From Limisphaerales bacterium (GTDB lineage Bacteria > Verrucomicrobiota > Verrucomicrobiae > Limisphaerales > UBA11358): a DNA stretch of 9,235 nt. Every line of letters begins with the position of its first letter. Within the stretch, counting starts at the first letter, position 1. Location of the stretch: contig PLZL01000378.1 of the NCBI GenBank assembly GCA_003152145.1, forward strand, positions 7,247 to 16,481. Direction: 5' to 3'. The translations under genes and the position numbers were made by a program. This document shows, piece by piece, positions 7,485 to 9,235 of this stretch. A model generated the notes under the pieces. It was given only the letters and a program-made list of their open reading frames with translations. It made no database searches and was not told where the DNA came from.

Positions 7485-7513
7485 TTGATTTTTATCCGTG
7501 AATGAAATACACT
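7485..7513 (+). promoter_or_regulatory. Probable sigma-70-type promoter of the prepilin-like gene
   Basis: A -35-like TTGATT (7485-7490) and a -10-like TACACT (7508-7513) are separated by exactly 17 bp. Each matches four of six consensus bases. The start codon at 7565 would leave a leader of roughly 45 nt. The surrounding DNA is AT-rich compared with the genes. No operator is evident. Confidence 0.4.
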
Positions 7514-7564
7514 CGATGCAGGGAATAAAATAGATTGTCCGAGCGGATTGATCAAAGACATATT

Positions 7565-8470
7565 ATGAAGACGCCCAGATTCGCCAAACCCGCACTCAAG
7601 GCGTTCACCCTCATTGAATTATTGGTCGTCATCGCCATCATTGCCATTCTGGCGGCGCTGTTGTTGCCGGCGCTGGCCGCAACCAAACGAAAAGCGCAAA
7701 CCATCCAATGCCTCTCATCCCAACGCCAATGGGGTTTGGCTTTGAGCCTCTATGCCTCACAAAACGACGACCAAATCCCGAGGGACGGAACGGATTCGAC
7801 CGGGTCATATTCACCCTATACCGGCAACACGGCCGCCACTGCTCCGGCTTTTGCGGGCGATCCCAACGACACCGCCGCATGGTTCAATGCCTTGCCACCG
7901 GCCGTTGCGGAGAAGCCGCTTTCGTTTTACTACAATGGCGGGATAATGGGGGGCGCAGATTATCAGAAAAAATATCCATTTCCAGGCAACGGCCTCGGGA
8001 AAATCTGGATGTGCCCTGCAATCCAAACAACCGCTGCAGACAACCCCCTGTTTCTTCAGGGAGGGCAATATGGTTTTTTCAGTTATGTGATGGACCTCGA
8101 TCTCAAGCTTCAATCAAGTATTGCAAACGGAGTTCAGGGCAACAGTTTTCCTTGGCCAACCATGCCCAAACTTTCCTCGATTCGTCATACCTCGGAGCAG
8201 GTTCTGCTGACCGAATTTTGTTTCAGTCCTTCTTTGGAAAATTGGACGGGAGCAAGCGGGCCGCAAATGGGTTGTTTTCCGGCCTGCCGGTGGACTTACT
8301 TCGTCAAACGTCACAACAATGGAGGCAACCTCGTTTTTCTTGACGGACACTCTGCGTGGTTCCAATACGATTATGTTTTCAACCCGAACACGACCACTTC
8401 CTACGGGCAGGGACGCGGGGAACTCTATAATGACGACATCTGGTGGAATCCCAACCGGGACAAACACTGA
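7565..8470 (+). CDS. Prepilin-type (type II secretion G-like) protein with H-X9-DG motif
   Basis: The 301-residue protein has a short basic leader ([13 protein letters not shown]) followed by [13 protein letters not shown] and a hydrophobic helix to about residue 37: the class III signal recognised by prepilin peptidase, which would cut before Phe14 and methylate it. Residue -1 is Ala rather than the classical Gly. Near the end, His250 is followed by nine residues and Asp260-Gly261 ([14 protein letters not shown]), the H-X9-DG signature found with this prepilin type in Verrucomicrobiota and Planctomycetota. The middle (50-240) is aromatic-rich, with no enzyme motif. Genomes of these phyla carry many such genes away from secretion operons, as here; their job is not established. 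I chose ATG 7565 because it gives a normal leader; a TTG at 7535 would add ten residues. A promoter-like pair lies upstream and a terminator follows. Confidence 0.92.
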   Translation: MKTPRFAKPALKAFTLIELLVVIAIIAILAALLLPALAATKRKAQTIQCLSSQRQWGLALSLYASQNDDQIPRDGTDSTGSYSPYTGNTAATAPAFAGDPNDTAAWFNALPPAVAEKPLSFYYNGGIMGGADYQKKYPFPGNGLGKIWMCPAIQTTAADNPLFLQGGQYGFFSYVMDLDLKLQSSIANGVQGNSFPWPTMPKLSSIRHTSEQVLLTEFCFSPSLENWTGASGPQMGCFPACRWTYFVKRHNNGGNLVFLDGHSAWFQYDYVFNPNTTTSYGQGRGELYNDDIWWNPNRDKH

Positions 8471-8500
8471 GAATAAAGGGGTAATTATTCAGGTGAATTA

Positions 8501-8529
8501 AAGGGCGGCCAGCGGTGGCCGCCCGTTTT
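8501..8529 (+). terminator. Intrinsic terminator of the prepilin-like gene
   Basis: Thirty bases after the TGA stop, arms GGGCGGCC (8503-8510) and GGCCGCCC (8517-8524) form an 8-bp stem. It is extended by an A-T pair (8511 with 8516) around loop GCGG. GTTTT follows at 8525-8529. It aligns without gaps to the terminator at 3258-3286. Confidence 0.88.
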
Positions 8530-8546
8530 GCCTGGGTGACAAATAA

Positions 8547-8615
8547 CGAAAGAATCAAACCGCCGCCTTGATCGCCGTCGCCCATCACCTGCGCAGCGTC
8601 GGCGGGCGGGGCTGA
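8547..8615 (+). pseudogene. Possible scrap of an IS110-family transposase C-terminus
   Basis: Between an in-frame TAA (8544-8546) and TGA (8613-8615) lie 22 codons that read R-K-N-Q-T-A-A-L-I-A-V-A-H-H-L-R-S-V. This resembles the short helix (A-I-x-A-V-A-H-x-L-L) close to the C-terminus of many IS110/IS1111 transposases. Nothing upstream belongs to a transposase, because the terminator of the prepilin-like gene lies immediately before. The match is short and from memory, so it may be chance. Confidence 0.2.
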
Positions 8616-8715
8616 ATTTCAAGCCCTTTAACCCCGCGTTCAAGCAGGACTCGCCTTTGCTTCAACAAAACCCATCCGCGTCCAGGCAAAGGTTCTTCCC
8701 GCTCTCGCAGAACCA

Positions 8716-8747
8716 ATCCGCGTGATTGCACGGATGTCCACGCGGAT
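8716..8747. repeat. Inverted repeat built on ATCCGCGTG
   Basis: ATCCGCGTG (8716-8724) is matched by CACGCGGAT (8739-8747), a perfect 9-bp stem with a 14-nt loop. The loop itself contains GCACGGAT, the reverse of ATCCGTGC. A further ATCCGCGT occurs about 50 bp upstream, near 8670. No T-run follows. Confidence 0.55.
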
Positions 8748-8909
8748 ATTGAAAGGCGTCGCCTCGAAATTCGGCGAGGCAGCGATGAATATGAAAAGGC
8801 CGACGAGGGGCAAACGCACCGGCTCGCAGCGCAAAATGCCGCCACGGTGCCAAATATAGCAGTTAATAACTACACCGGCACATCATGGAGACAAAGTGGA
8901 GTGCTGATG

Positions 8910-8932
8910 GGAACGCCGCGTTTACGCGGCAG
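8910..8932 (+). repeat. Second REP-like palindrome family, left copy
   Basis: A 23-nt element with stem GCCGCG (8915-8920) and CGCGGC (8925-8930), loop TTTA, preceded by GGAAC. It matches the reverse complement of 8953-8975 at 20 of 23 positions. Confidence 0.65.
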
Positions 8933-8952
8933 AAACGTTCGTTTGCACCCTG

Positions 8953-8975
8953 CTGCCGCCTGAAGGCGGCGTTCC
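8953..8975 (-). repeat. Second REP-like palindrome family, right copy
   Basis: Inverted partner of 8910-8932, after a 20-nt spacer. Its stem is GCCGCC (8955-8960) with GGCGGC (8965-8970), loop TGAA, followed by GTTCC. The innermost stem pair is swapped relative to the left copy, so pairing is kept. The outer ends (GGAAC with GTTCC) allow the whole unit to fold into one larger structure. Confidence 0.65.
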
Positions 8976-9199
8976 GCTGGCAATGAAATGTGCCAATGTC
9001 AACATGAACTGCCATAAAGGCGGCACCTTCTATTTGCTCCAGTTCTCCACATTGAATCATCGGTGCAAAGTCACAAGCGGCGTGCGTGAGGCGGAATGCG
9101 GGGCATGACTCCAGTATTTTTTGTCAAACCACGGCATAACGTGGAAGAGAAAAATCGCCGGGGAATTTCCAATTAACTGAAAAACTTCAGGGGCAAAAG

Positions 9200-9233
9200 C
9201 ACAACGAGGCATCCTTGCGGATGCCTCGTTGTG
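9200..9233 (-). terminator. Long perfect hairpin at the right edge, probable terminator
   Basis: A perfect 15-bp stem pairs 9200-9214 with 9219-9233 around loop TTGC. On the minus strand it is followed by GCTTTTGCC, a short T-run, so it could end a minus-strand gene lying to the right of the window. On the plus strand the sequence ends two bases later, so a T-run there cannot be checked. Confidence 0.55.
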
Positions 9234-9235
9234 AT

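Larger units (their letters stand above)
8531..9235. other. Long gene-free stretch with several hairpins
   Basis: About 700 bp follow the prepilin terminator without a convincing gene. Open frames on the minus strand (8585-8845, 8863-9060) overlap palindromes and have no family features. A plus-strand frame is open over about 75 codons from 8631 and holds a basic, low-complexity product without a good start. Structured parts are an inverted repeat at 8716-8747, a hairpin at 8761-8780 (arms GCCTCG and CGAGGC), the REP-like pair at 8910-8975 and the hairpin at 9200-9233. Whether part of it is transcribed as RNA is not evident. Confidence 0.5.

Noticed and set aside
8585..8845. Minus-strand frame of 86 codons in the gene-free stretch
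   Set aside because: Spans inverted repeats, is rich in Arg and Ser, and two other frames of similar length overlap it; no start signal.
8863..9060. Minus-strand frame of 65 codons in the gene-free stretch
   Set aside because: Its centre is simply the translated REP-like pair at 8910-8975.

Overview
The window most likely comes from a chromosome of the phylum Verrucomicrobiota, probably a Pedosphaera/Limisphaerales-type soil or freshwater bacterium. This is inferred from gene style and no database was searched. The signs are a stand-alone prepilin-type protein with the FTLIELLVV segment and an H-X9-DG motif, a large Asn/Thr-rich secreted Ig-like protein with the C-terminal domain typical of that phylum, a TMTC-like membrane/TPR protein, start codons without Shine-Dalgarno sequences, and GC-rich palindromes in the intergenic DNA.

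Layout from left to right: (1) the N-terminal part of a secreted S10 serine carboxypeptidase-like protein on the minus strand, cut by the window edge (1-383). (2) A 366-bp divergent gap (384-749). (3) A large secreted multidomain protein on the plus strand (750-3236) ending in a strong intrinsic terminator (3258-3286). (4) A gap holding two inverted copies of a REP-like palindrome (3310-3391). (5) A secreted, divergent GH27-like (alpha-galactosidase-type) protein on the plus strand (3675-4982), convergent with (6) a 746-residue membrane protein with nine C-terminal TPR-like repeats on the minus strand (5141-7381). (7) A divergent promoter region. (8) A prepilin-like H-X9-DG protein on the plus strand (7565-8470), with a terminator almost identical to the first (8501-8529). 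(9) About 700 bp without a convincing gene (8531-9235), holding a possible transposase scrap, several hairpins, a second and different REP-like inverted pair (8910-8975), and a long hairpin at the right edge.

All five proteins carry an export signal or membrane segments, so the window is a cell-envelope/secretome neighbourhood: a peptidase, a glycosidase-like protein, an adhesin-like protein, a pseudopilin-like protein and a possible lipid-linked sugar transferase. The genes are not arranged as one operon; strands alternate and terminators separate them. A joint role in handling or modifying surface polymers is inference only.

I found no clear new defence or biosynthetic system. The observations most worth following are the GH27-like protein that appears to lack several family motifs, the two palindrome pairs whose copies differ by compensatory stem changes, the twin terminators, and a tandem heptamer repeat inside the coding sequence of the membrane/TPR gene.
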